The notes: generated by a model not told the origin, from the letters alone. 5,192 bases of DNA from Actinomycetes bacterium (GCA_023426865.1 JAEZBT010000384.1:1-5192); one strand, 5' to 3'. Positions 1 to 4,779 are shown, counted from the stretch's first letter. Numbers and translations: made by a program.

Positions 1-31
1 GACCGGGACCGTCGGCGACGGCGCGGCGCCC

Positions 32-37
32 TAGGAT
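32..37 (+). promoter_or_regulatory. Probable -10 element upstream of pgsA2-like gene
   Basis: TAGGAT fits the actinobacterial -10 pattern TANNNT and stands out in very GC-rich DNA. It lies 31 bases before the GTG chosen for the first gene, so a transcript would carry a short leader with the ribosome binding site. No convincing -35 hexamer is seen at 16-18 bases upstream, so the promoter call rests on the -10 alone. The same TAGNNT form recurs before three other genes in this window. Confidence 0.45.
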
Positions 38-56
38 CGCGTGCAGGCGATTGTCC

Positions 57-63
57 GGGAGGA
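57..63 (+). promoter_or_regulatory. Ribosome binding site that fixes the pgsA2-like start
   Basis: GGGAGGA ends five bases before the GTG at 69. This spacing favours GTG 69 over the in-frame TTG at 51, which lies upstream of the site and has no such signal of its own. Confidence 0.65.
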
Positions 64-68
64 CGGCA

Positions 69-665
69 GTGATCGAGACGGCAGCGGCGGGGGCGCGTCC
101 CCGTCCCGACTGGGCGACCGTGCCGAACCTCATCAGCGTGCTGAGGCTCGTGCTCGTCCCGGCCTTCGCCCTGCTGGCCCTCGCCGAGCAGGACGCCTGG
201 GCGCTGGGCGTCCTCGTCGTCGCCGGCGCCAGCGACTGGCTGGACGGGCGCCTCGCGCGTGCCCTGAACCAGCAGTCCCGGCTCGGTGAGCTCCTCGACC
301 CCGCCGCGGACCGGCTCTTCATCCTCATCACGCTCCTGGTCCTGGCCAGTCGCGACGTCGTGCCCTGGTGGCTGGTGGCCGTCCTCGTCGGCCGCGACGT
401 GCTCCTCACCGCGGTGCTCGGCGTGCTCATGGCGCGCCGGATCGGGCCGCTGCCGGTCCATTTCGTCGGCAAGGCAGGCACGTTCGCGCTGCTCTACGCG
501 CTGCCGATGCTGCTGCTGGCCCGCTGGCCGGGCTGGATCGGGACCACCGCCGACGTCGTGGGCTGGGCCATGGCCGTCTGGGGCATCGCGCTCTACTGGC
601 TCGCGGCGGCCGTGTACCTGCGGCAGGCGGTGACCGAGCTGGGCCGGGGGAGCGGCTCGCGATGA
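69..665 (+). CDS. pgsA2: CDP-alcohol phosphatidyltransferase, PgsA2-like (PGP or cardiolipin synthase)
   Basis: This integral membrane enzyme (198 aa from GTG 69) joins an alcohol acceptor to CDP-diacylglycerol, releasing CMP, in anionic phospholipid synthesis at the cytoplasmic membrane. The full family signature D-x2-DG-x2-AR-x8-G-x3-D-x3-D is present: D56, D59, G60, A63, R64, G73, D77 and D81, the residues that bind metal and CDP and do catalysis. An NLIS-LRL stretch (20-27) precedes it and a GKAGT motif (134-138) follows, as in PGP synthases. Hydrophobic segments lie near 22-39, 43-53, 83-94, 99-122, 136-151 and 160-184. Length and position match mycobacterial pgsA2 (Rv1822). The true acceptor is unclear: glycerol-3-phosphate (PGP synthase) or phosphatidylglycerol (the CDP-alcohol type of cardiolipin synthase found in Streptomyces). 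The family is certain, the substrate is not. A TTG at 51 would add six residues. The stop overlaps the next ATG as ATGA. Confidence 0.9.
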   Translation: MIETAAAGARPRPDWATVPNLISVLRLVLVPAFALLALAEQDAWALGVLVVAGASDWLDGRLARALNQQSRLGELLDPAADRLFILITLLVLASRDVVPWWLVAVLVGRDVLLTAVLGVLMARRIGPLPVHFVGKAGTFALLYALPMLLLARWPGWIGTTADVVGWAMAVWGIALYWLAAAVYLRQAVTELGRGSGSR

Positions 666-1537
666 CCGGCCGGCGGGTCGGGCGTGCCCTCGACGCCTCG
701 ATGGGCCTGCTCAACGACATCGCCAGCCGTGCCCTCGAACCCGACTACGCGCACGCCGCCGAGCGCGCGCGGACGAGCGGTCCGCCGAGCGCGTGGACCC
801 AGGCCGAGCGGACCGCCACCGCCCTGCTCGTGGCGGCGCTGCTCGGGGCGGCCACCATGGTCGCCGTCCTGCAGCTGCGGGAGCCGGCCGGCGTCGGCAC
901 CTCGCCTCGCGAGCTGCTCGTGCGCGAGATCGAGGACCGCACCGGGGAGGCAGAGTCCCTCGCGACGACGCGCGACACCTTGACGGCCGAGATCGCCGCG
1001 ATCCAGGAGGAGGCACTCGCGGCCGACCCGAACTTCCTAGCCCGGCTGGCCGAGACGGAGGTCCTGTCCGGCGCCGGCCCCGTGAGCGGCCCCGGCCTGG
1101 TGATGGTGCTCGACGACGGTCCCGACGCGGTGGCCGAGGACGACCCTGAAGCTCGCGTCCAGGACGTCGACCTCCAGGTGGTGACGAACGCCTTGTGGGC
1201 GGCCGGCGCCGAGGCGATCGCGGTCAACGGCCATCGGCTGACCGCGCTGAGCGCCATCCGCAGCGCGAGCCAGGCCGTGCTCGTCGACCTGGCGCCCGTC
1301 CTGCCCCCGTACCGGGTCGAGGCGATCGGCGACGTCCGTGAGCTGCAGACCGGGTTCGCCCGCTCGTCGGCGGCCAACCACGTGACGTTCCTCACGGGCA
1401 CGTACGGGATCACCGTGACGACGTCGTCCGAGACGGACCTGCGCCTGCCCGGTGCGCCCAGCGCCGCCCTGCGCTACGCGGCGCCGATCCGCGATGTGGC
1501 ATCGTCGGACGCGAACGAGGAGAAGGGTTCGTCATGA
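662..1537 (+). CDS. DUF881 family membrane-anchored protein A
   Basis: This 291-aa protein matches the DUF881 family (YlxW/YlxX-like; Rv1823 position). It has a cytoplasmic N-terminus of about 50 residues, one membrane segment at about 52-70 (ALLVAALLGAATMVAVL), a helical, probably coiled-coil stretch at about 80-125 rich in E, R and L, and then the DUF881 domain at about 135-275. That domain shows the typical GPGLVMVLDDG strand, the WAAGAEAIAVNGHRL core and the YRVEAIGD segment. The bulk should lie outside the membrane. No enzymatic residues are evident and the molecular function of the family is not established. ATG 662 overlaps the upstream stop (ATGA), with a G-rich site at 646-652 nine bases before it, so translational coupling is likely. 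An in-frame ATG at 701 (MGLLNDIAS) is an alternative start that would remove 13 residues. Confidence 0.88.
   Translation: MTGRRVGRALDASMGLLNDIASRALEPDYAHAAERARTSGPPSAWTQAERTATALLVAALLGAATMVAVLQLREPAGVGTSPRELLVREIEDRTGEAESLATTRDTLTAEIAAIQEEALAADPNFLARLAETEVLSGAGPVSGPGLVMVLDDGPDAVAEDDPEARVQDVDLQVVTNALWAAGAEAIAVNGHRLTALSAIRSASQAVLVDLAPVLPPYRVEAIGDVRELQTGFARSSAANHVTFLTGTYGITVTTSSETDLRLPGAPSAALRYAAPIRDVASSDANEEKGSS
1517..1527 (+). promoter_or_regulatory. Strong ribosome binding site for sbp inside the end of DUF881-A
   Basis: GAGGAGAAGGG lies six bases before the ATG at 1534, within the last codons of the upstream gene (EEKGSS tail). The acidic and lysine codons there appear to serve as the Shine-Dalgarno sequence of the next gene, supporting tight coupling. 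Confidence 0.6.
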
Positions 1538-1866
1538 TCGCGCTGATCGGCCTGGTGGTGGGGGCCGTCATCGGGCTCTACCTGGACCCGACGGTCCCCG
1601 TCGCGCTCGCCCCCTACCTGCCGATCGCCGTCGTGGCTGCGCTCGACGCGCTCTTCGGTGGCCTGCGGGCCCTGCTCGACGGCATCTTCGACGACCGCGT
1701 CTTCGTGGTCTCGTTCCTGTCGAACGTCGTGGTCGCCGCGCTCATCGTGTTCCTCGGCGACCAGCTCGGCGTCGGCACCCAGCTCTCCACCGCCGTCGTC
1801 GTCGTGCTCGGCATCCGGATCTTCTCCAACGCGGCGGCGATCCGCCGGCACCTGCTGAAGGCCTGA
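1534..1866 (+). CDS. sbp: Small basic membrane protein, DUF1290 (Sbp)
   Basis: This 110-aa protein is almost wholly hydrophobic. It has segments near 2-17, 27-45, 57-75 and 82-96, a charged inner stretch (FDDR, 52-55) and a basic end (RIFSNAAAIRRHLLKA) from which the family takes its name. The GAVIGLYLDP start and the LDALFGGLRALLDGIFDD loop are hallmarks of DUF1290/Sbp, corresponding to Rv1824 and to Bacillus sbp beside ftsA-ftsZ. Its biochemical role is unknown. Lying between two DUF881 genes, with ATGA overlap before and a 3-base gap after, it may form a membrane complex with both products (inference). The start is supported by a strong GAGGAGAAGGG site. Confidence 0.9.
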   Translation: MIALIGLVVGAVIGLYLDPTVPVALAPYLPIAVVAALDALFGGLRALLDGIFDDRVFVVSFLSNVVVAALIVFLGDQLGVGTQLSTAVVVVLGIRIFSNAAAIRRHLLKA

Positions 1867-1869
1867 GCC

Positions 1870-2631
1870 GTGCCCGACCACCGCCTGCCCACCGACGAGC
1901 CCACGCCCAACCCGTGGCGCGTGCTGGCCCGTGCCGCCGTGCCGCGTGCCACGCGCGGCCAGCTCCTCACCGGGGTGCTCTGCGCTGTCCTGGGCTTCGC
2001 GCTCGTCGTGCAGGTGCAGGCCAACCGCGCCGACCCGTTGGCCACCCTGCGGCAGGACGAGCTGGTGCGGCTCCTGGACGACGTCACCCGCAACGGCGAG
2101 GATCTGCAGTCGCAGATCGCCGAGCTCCGCTCGCAGCGCAACGACCTCGTGACGGCCTCGGACGGCGACCGTGCCGCCCGGGACGCGGCGCGTGAGCGCG
2201 CCGAGGTACAGGGCATCCTCGCCGGGCGGCTGCCCGCCGAGGGCCCCGGCATCGAGCTCGTCGTGGCGGACCCGACCGGTCAGGTGGCGGCGACGACCCT
2301 GTACACGGTGCTCGAGGAGCTTCGGAACGCGGGAGCCGAGGCCGTCCAGCTCCAGGACCTGCGGCTCACGGCCTCCAGCTACATCATCGACACGCCCGAC
2401 GGCGTCGAGGTGGACGGTGTGCTCGTCGATTCACCGTACCGGTGGCTCGCCATTGGCGACCCCGACACGATGTCGACCGCGCTGGGCATCCCCGGAGGTG
2501 CCCTGGCGGTGGTGCGCAACGCGGGCGGCACGACGAGCGTGACGCCCAGCGACCTGGTGAGCGTGACGGCTGTCCGCACCGTCGAGGCACCGCGCTACGC
2601 CACGCCCGTCCCGGCCGAGGAGGCGGACTGA
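1870..2631 (+). CDS. DUF881 family membrane-anchored protein B
   Basis: This second DUF881 protein is 253 aa and corresponds to Rv1825. It has a short Pro-rich cytoplasmic N-terminus, a membrane segment at about 31-49 (QLLTGVLCAVLGFALVVQV), and a long predicted coiled coil at about 56-112 with many Q, E, R and L residues. The DUF881 domain follows from about 115 to 243, with PGIELVVAD, the ELRNAGAEAVQLQDLRL core and YRWLAIGDPDTM. It differs from protein A in having NQ-type residues (QLQD) where protein A has AVNG, and a cleaner coiled coil, so the pair look like diverged paralogues rather than a recent duplication. The start is GTG 1870, three bases after the sbp stop, with GAAGG (1857-1861) eight bases upstream inside sbp. 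It is the last gene of the operon; a strong stem-loop starts at the base after its stop. The function is not established. Confidence 0.88.
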   Translation: MPDHRLPTDEPTPNPWRVLARAAVPRATRGQLLTGVLCAVLGFALVVQVQANRADPLATLRQDELVRLLDDVTRNGEDLQSQIAELRSQRNDLVTASDGDRAARDAARERAEVQGILAGRLPAEGPGIELVVADPTGQVAATTLYTVLEELRNAGAEAVQLQDLRLTASSYIIDTPDGVEVDGVLVDSPYRWLAIGDPDTMSTALGIPGGALAVVRNAGGTTSVTPSDLVSVTAVRTVEAPRYATPVPAEEAD

Positions 2632-2654
2632 CCGGCGCGATCGGGTCGCGCCGG
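2632..2654 (+). terminator. Perfect 9-bp stem-loop directly after DUF881-B stop
   Basis: CCGGCGCGA (2632-2640) pairs without mismatch with TCGCGCCGG (2646-2654) around a TCGGG loop, and it begins at the first base after the TGA. No U-tract follows; the next bases are GGGGGCTGCC. Tail-less hairpins of this kind are often proposed as terminators or 3' end stabilisers in actinobacteria. Since a separate -10 element lies 29 bases further on, a full or partial end to the first operon is the simplest reading. Confidence 0.5.
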
Positions 2655-2682
2655 GGGGCTGCCGGGACCCGCGCCCGCGGCC

Positions 2683-2688
2683 TAGGCT
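2683..2688 (+). promoter_or_regulatory. Probable -10 element for the FHA-ftsR unit
   Basis: TAGGCT, inside CCTAGGCTGTG, fits TANNNT and lies 44 bases before the FHA start. Transcription would begin near 2695 and give a leader of about 38 bases that includes the AGGAGG site. The -35 region is weak; TGCCGG at 2660-2665 has 17-base spacing but poor fit to TTGACA. Confidence 0.5.
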
Positions 2689-2722
2689 GTGCCACACCAC
2701 CCCCGGCCGAACGCCGATGTCG

Positions 2723-2728
2723 AGGAGG
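2723..2728 (+). promoter_or_regulatory. Consensus ribosome binding site for the FHA gene
   Basis: AGGAGG, a perfect core Shine-Dalgarno sequence, ends four bases before ATG 2733. It selects this ATG over upstream in-frame codons and suggests high translation of the FHA protein. Confidence 0.7.
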
Positions 2729-2732
2729 ACCG

Positions 2733-3221
2733 ATGACCCAGAGCGATCCGTCCGAGGGCCGCTGGACCGCCGCCGAGACCACCATCAGCTTCGGTGAGGG
2801 GCTCGCCGGCCCTGTCGAGCATGACGCGCCCACCGGCCTCTCGCCGGAGGAGCACGCCGCGGTCGCGGCGCTGCCGCCCACGTCCGCGCTGCTCATCGTG
2901 CAGCGGGGCCCGAGCGCGGGCGCGCGCTTCCTCCTCGACGCGGACCGCACGGTCGCCGGTCGCAGCCCCGACGCGGACATCTTCCTCGACGACGTCACCG
3001 TGTCGCGCAAGCACGTCGAGTTCGTCCGGGAGGGCGACGGTTTCGTCGTGCGCGACGTCGGCTCGCTGAACGGCACCTACGTGAACCGCGACCGGATCGA
3101 GCGGGCCGTCCTACGGGCGAACGACGAGGTGCAGATCGGCAAGTTCCGGATGACGTTCCACCCCAGCCCGGTGCGCACGGCCGGGGGCGGGCCGGACCAG
3201 GGAGCGGGCACCGCCTCGTGA
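2733..3221 (+). CDS. garA: FHA domain signalling protein, GarA/OdhI family
   Basis: This 162-aa protein has a flexible N-terminus of about 50 residues and one FHA domain (about 51-145). The phosphothreonine-binding residues are all present: GR at 76-77, S91-R92-K93-H94, and S111-L112-N113-G114-T115. The N-terminus carries AAETTISF with adjacent T16 and T17, matching the ETT motif that PknG and PknB/PknA phosphorylate in GarA and OdhI. In those proteins the unphosphorylated form binds and inhibits 2-oxoglutarate dehydrogenase/decarboxylase and glutamate dehydrogenase and activates glutamate synthase; phosphorylation makes the FHA domain bind its own N-terminus and switches it off. Here that role is inferred from close similarity (FLDDVTVSRKH and VGSLNGTYVNR). 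The protein is cytoplasmic. The C-terminal tail (about 150-162) is Gly-rich and looks disordered. The stop overlaps the next gene as GTGA. Unlike in mycobacteria, gcvH does not precede it. Confidence 0.92.
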   Translation: MTQSDPSEGRWTAAETTISFGEGLAGPVEHDAPTGLSPEEHAAVAALPPTSALLIVQRGPSAGARFLLDADRTVAGRSPDADIFLDDVTVSRKHVEFVREGDGFVVRDVGSLNGTYVNRDRIERAVLRANDEVQIGKFRMTFHPSPVRTAGGGPDQGAGTAS

Positions 3222-3997
3222 CCCCTGTCGCCCGACCCCGCCGGGAGGGGGAGGAGGAGTCGCACGTCGCCGCCCGGCCGCGACTGGTCGAGCCCTGGCC
3301 CCCGGGTGTCTCCCGGGAGCCGTCGATGCGCATCTCCGACGTGCTCGCCGACCTCGGCGGGGACTTCCCGACCCTCACGCCGTCGAAGCTGCGGTTCCTC
3401 GAGGAGCAGGGGCTCGTCGAGCCGCGCCGCACGGCCGGCGGCTACCGCCAGTACAGCCCCGCCGACCTCGAGCGGCTGCGCTTCGTCCTGACGCAGCAGC
3501 GCGACAGGTACCTGCCGCTGCGCGTCATCCGGGAGCAGCTCGATGCGCTGGACGCCGGGGAGACGGCGCAGGCGGTCGCGCCCCGCCTGGCGACGGCCGA
3601 CGGCGAGCGGACGACCACGTCGCCGAGCGGTGGCCGCTGGACGGTCGCCGGCCTGGCGGAGCAGGTGGGGACGTCCGAGGACGTCGTCGCGTCCTTCGCC
3701 GAGTCGGGCGTGCTGCGCCGCGACGCGTCCGGCCACCTGGAGCCTTGGTCCCGGGAGGCCCTGGAGATCGCGCTGGCCCTGGCCGAGCACGGCGTCGAGC
3801 CCCGGCACCTGCGTTCGTTCCGCAGCGCCGCCGACCGGCAGGTCGACATGGTCGAGCAGATCGTCGCCCCGCTCCGGGGCCAGCGCGCGGCGGGCGCACA
3901 GGTCCATGCGGCCACCGTCGCCGCCGAGGTGGGAGAGCTCTGCGGGCGTCTGCACGCGTTGCTCGTGCGGACCGGGGTCGCCGACCGGTCGCTGTGA
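3218..3997 (+). CDS. ftsR: MerR family regulator, FtsR-like
   Basis: This 259-aa protein (from GTG 3218) belongs to the Rv1828/FtsR branch of MerR regulators. A winged-helix MerR domain spans about 37-108: MRISDVLADL, the SKLRFLEEQGLVEPRRT helix and the GGYRQYSPADLERLRFVL wing. The conserved QQRDRYLPLRVIREQLD follows. After a Ser/Thr-rich linker (about 126-138) there is a second winged-helix-like domain (about 139-205, RWTVAGLAEQVGT), then a helical C-terminus. FtsR in Corynebacterium activates ftsZ; a division role here is inferred. No metal- or drug-binding cysteines are visible. The start is uncertain. GTG 3218 overlaps the FHA stop, but its nearest AG-rich site (3199-3204) is 13 bases away; ATG 3326 has GGGAG six bases upstream and would give a 223-aa protein beginning exactly at the HTH domain. 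The 36-residue extension keeps GC-ending codons, so it may be real coding sequence. Confidence 0.85.
   Translation: MTPVARPRREGEEESHVAARPRLVEPWPPGVSREPSMRISDVLADLGGDFPTLTPSKLRFLEEQGLVEPRRTAGGYRQYSPADLERLRFVLTQQRDRYLPLRVIREQLDALDAGETAQAVAPRLATADGERTTTSPSGGRWTVAGLAEQVGTSEDVVASFAESGVLRRDASGHLEPWSREALEIALALAEHGVEPRHLRSFRSAADRQVDMVEQIVAPLRGQRAAGAQVHAATVAAEVGELCGRLHALLVRTGVADRSL
3315..3319 (+). promoter_or_regulatory. Possible internal ribosome binding site for a shorter FtsR
   Basis: GGGAG lies six bases before the in-frame ATG at 3326, where the MerR HTH domain begins. It is better placed than any site near the GTG at 3218, so this may be the true start or a second one. Confidence 0.35.
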
Positions 3998-4062
3998 GCT
4001 GGGGGACCGAGGGGCGCCGCGCCTGAGCGGACGAAGGGCGTGCCCCGCGGGCTCCGGCGACG

Positions 4063-4068
4063 TAGCGT
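4063..4068 (+). promoter_or_regulatory. -10 element for a possibly leaderless DUF151 gene
   Basis: TAGCGT is identical to the -10 hexamer of the stronger promoter at 4716. Only seven bases separate it from ATG 4076, the normal distance from a -10 element to the transcription start, so transcription may begin at or next to the A of the ATG. The GGGGG run at 4069-4073 is too close to act as a good ribosome binding site. No clear -35 element is seen. The rest of the gap 3998-4075 shows only GC-rich sequence without a convincing terminator. Confidence 0.5.
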
Positions 4069-4075
4069 GGGGGCC

Positions 4076-4585
4076 ATGCAGCACGACCTCGTCGAGATGC
4101 AGGTGCTCGGGGTACGTCGCCAGGTGCCCCTGGACCAGGTGGTCGTGCTGCTGCTGGACGCCGCCGGGGGCCGGGTCCTTCCGATCGTCGTCGGTCTCAC
4201 GGAGGGTCAGGCGATCGCGGCGGGCCAGGCGGGCGTCACCCCGCCGCGCCCCATGACGCACGACCTGCTCGCCTCCGTGCTCGCCACGGTGGGTGCCGTC
4301 GTGGAGCGCGTGGAGATCGTCGCGCTCATCGACGGGGTGTTCCACGCCGAGATCGTGCTCGGGGACGGCCGGCGGATCGACTCGCGCGCGTCGGACGCCA
4401 TCGCCCTCGCCGTCCGCACCGGCAGCCCCGTGCTGTGCGACCTGGAGGTGCTCGACGAGTCGGCGTTGGAGGTCCAGGAGACCGCGAGCGAGGAGGAGGA
4501 GGTCGAGGAGTTCCGTGCGTTCCTCGACACGGTGAGCGCCGACGACTTCCTGGGCGACGAGGACGAGGGCCAGCAGTCCTCCTGA
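4076..4585 (+). CDS. Bifunctional nuclease family protein (DUF151)
   Basis: This 169-aa cytoplasmic protein matches the bifunctional nuclease/DUF151 family (Rv1829 position; 164 aa there by my recollection). Family features in order are: an N-terminal strand segment with VEMQVLGV; LPIVVGLTEGQAIAAGQAG (35-53), where most members have an I-G-x-x-E-A-x-A-I pattern; the PPRPMTHDLL motif (56-65); FHAEIVL (89-95); and the SRASDAIALAVRTGSPV core (103-119). Plant members have reported RNase and DNase activity; whether bacterial ones are nucleases in vivo is not settled. The C-terminus (about 133-169) is strongly acidic, with EEEEVEEFRAFLDTVSADDF, a conserved ending in actinobacterial members. No UVR domain follows. 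ATG 4076 is chosen because family similarity starts there and a -10 element lies directly before it; an in-frame GTG at 4040 would add 12 Arg-rich residues that do not resemble the family. Confidence 0.88.
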   Translation: MQHDLVEMQVLGVRRQVPLDQVVVLLLDAAGGRVLPIVVGLTEGQAIAAGQAGVTPPRPMTHDLLASVLATVGAVVERVEIVALIDGVFHAEIVLGDGRRIDSRASDAIALAVRTGSPVLCDLEVLDESALEVQETASEEEEVEEFRAFLDTVSADDFLGDEDEGQQSS

Positions 4586-4600
4586 CGACCTGGAACCGGA

Positions 4601-4618
4601 CCGATCCGGGCGTATCGG
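4601..4618 (+). repeat. Short inverted repeat after the DUF151 gene
   Basis: CCGAT (4601-4605) and ATCGG (4614-4618) can form a 5-bp stem with an 8-base loop, 16 bases after the stop. It has no U-tract and is weak, so a terminator role is doubtful. No better terminator is seen between the DUF151 gene and the following promoter. Confidence 0.25.
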
Positions 4619-4633
4619 ACGTCGATGTCACCG

Positions 4634-4648
4634 TCAACCTGAGGTTGA
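4634..4648. promoter_or_regulatory. Palindromic operator candidate, MerR type
   Basis: TCAACCTGAGGTTGA has perfect 7-base arms (TCAACCT / AGGTTGA) around one central G. It sits in a locally AT-richer patch, 45 bases before the -35 element of the merR promoter and 132 bases before its start. MerR family dimers bind pseudo-palindromes of about this size and base content (CCT...AGG arms), and two MerR genes flank the site, so binding by one of them is a reasonable inference. It does not overlap the -35/-10 spacer as classical MerR activation sites do, so it may act on another promoter or as an upstream site. Confidence 0.5.
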
Positions 4649-4652
4649 GACT

Positions 4653-4700
4653 TTGACCGCGAAACACGCGACCCGCGGACCGCGTGGCGTCGTTGACCGC
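4653..4700 (+). repeat. Two direct TTGACCGC repeats 40 bases apart
   Basis: TTGACCGC occurs at 4653-4660 and again at 4693-4700. The second copy contains the -35 hexamer of the merR promoter. The first has no matching -10 at 17 bases, so it may be a vestigial promoter or a protein-binding half-site. The 40-base spacing is close to four helical turns and would place both on one DNA face. Between them lies CGCGG-A-CCGCG (4674-4684), a small palindrome. Confidence 0.35.
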
Positions 4701-4721
4701 CCCTGGGGCCGGCCCTAGCGT
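4693..4721 (+). promoter_or_regulatory. Sigma-A type promoter for the second merR gene
   Basis: TTGACC (4693-4698) and TAGCGT (4716-4721) are separated by exactly 17 bases, the best housekeeping promoter in the window. The predicted start is near 4728, giving a leader of about 52 bases before GTG 4780. Normal 17-base spacing, rather than the 19-20 of MerR-activated promoters, suggests that it works without DNA untwisting by a MerR activator. Confidence 0.7.
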
Positions 4722-4739
4722 GATGCGTGGGTTGATCGT

Positions 4740-4760
4740 CCCGGGCCGGTCGGCCCCGGG
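4740..4760 (+). other. GC-rich hairpin in the merR 5' leader
   Basis: CCCGGGCC (4740-4747) can pair with GGCCCCGGG (4752-4760) around a GGTC loop with one bulged C. It lies inside the predicted leader and ends five bases before the GAGGGGAG ribosome binding site. It could affect mRNA stability or translation; there is no U-tract to make it an intrinsic terminator. Confidence 0.4.
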
Positions 4761-4765
4761 CTGAC

Positions 4766-4773
4766 GAGGGGAG
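4766..4773 (+). promoter_or_regulatory. Ribosome binding site that fixes the second merR start
   Basis: GAGGGGAG ends six bases before GTG 4780. This favours GTG over the in-frame ATG at 4798, which has only a weak GGAGAG (4789-4794) upstream. Confidence 0.6.
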
Positions 4774-4779
4774 CGGCGC

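Noticed and set aside
51..68. TTG start for the phosphatidyltransferase
   Set aside because: The ribosome binding site GGGAGGA lies downstream of this TTG and is correctly spaced only for GTG 69.
745..1413. Minus-strand open frame (222 codons) opposite DUF881-A
   Set aside because: The + strand frame has a complete DUF881 architecture and coupled start; the antisense product is Ser/Arg/Ala-rich with no domain.
1452..2195. Plus-strand frame of 247 codons crossing sbp and DUF881-B
   Set aside because: The product is almost only Arg, Ala, Pro and Gly, and it overlaps two well-supported genes in other frames.
4014..4052. Possible terminator hairpins after ftsR (GGCGC/GCGCC and GGGC/GCCC repeats)
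   Set aside because: Loops of one or two bases cannot form, stems are very short and no T-run follows; such repeats are expected by chance at this GC content.
4040..4075. Upstream GTG start for the DUF151 gene
   Set aside because: The extra 12 residues are Arg-rich, do not resemble the family N-terminus, and the stretch holds the -10 element.
3077..4345. Long open frame on the minus strand (422 codons) opposite ftsR and the DUF151 gene
   Set aside because: It is antisense to two clear family members; the translation is Arg/Gly/Pro/His-rich low-complexity of the kind made by high-GC shadow frames, with no recognisable domain.
4723..4764. Possible 13-codon leader peptide before the second merR gene (ATG 4723)
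   Set aside because: The ATG is one base after the -10 hexamer, upstream of the expected transcription start, has no ribosome binding site and shows no regulatory codon run.
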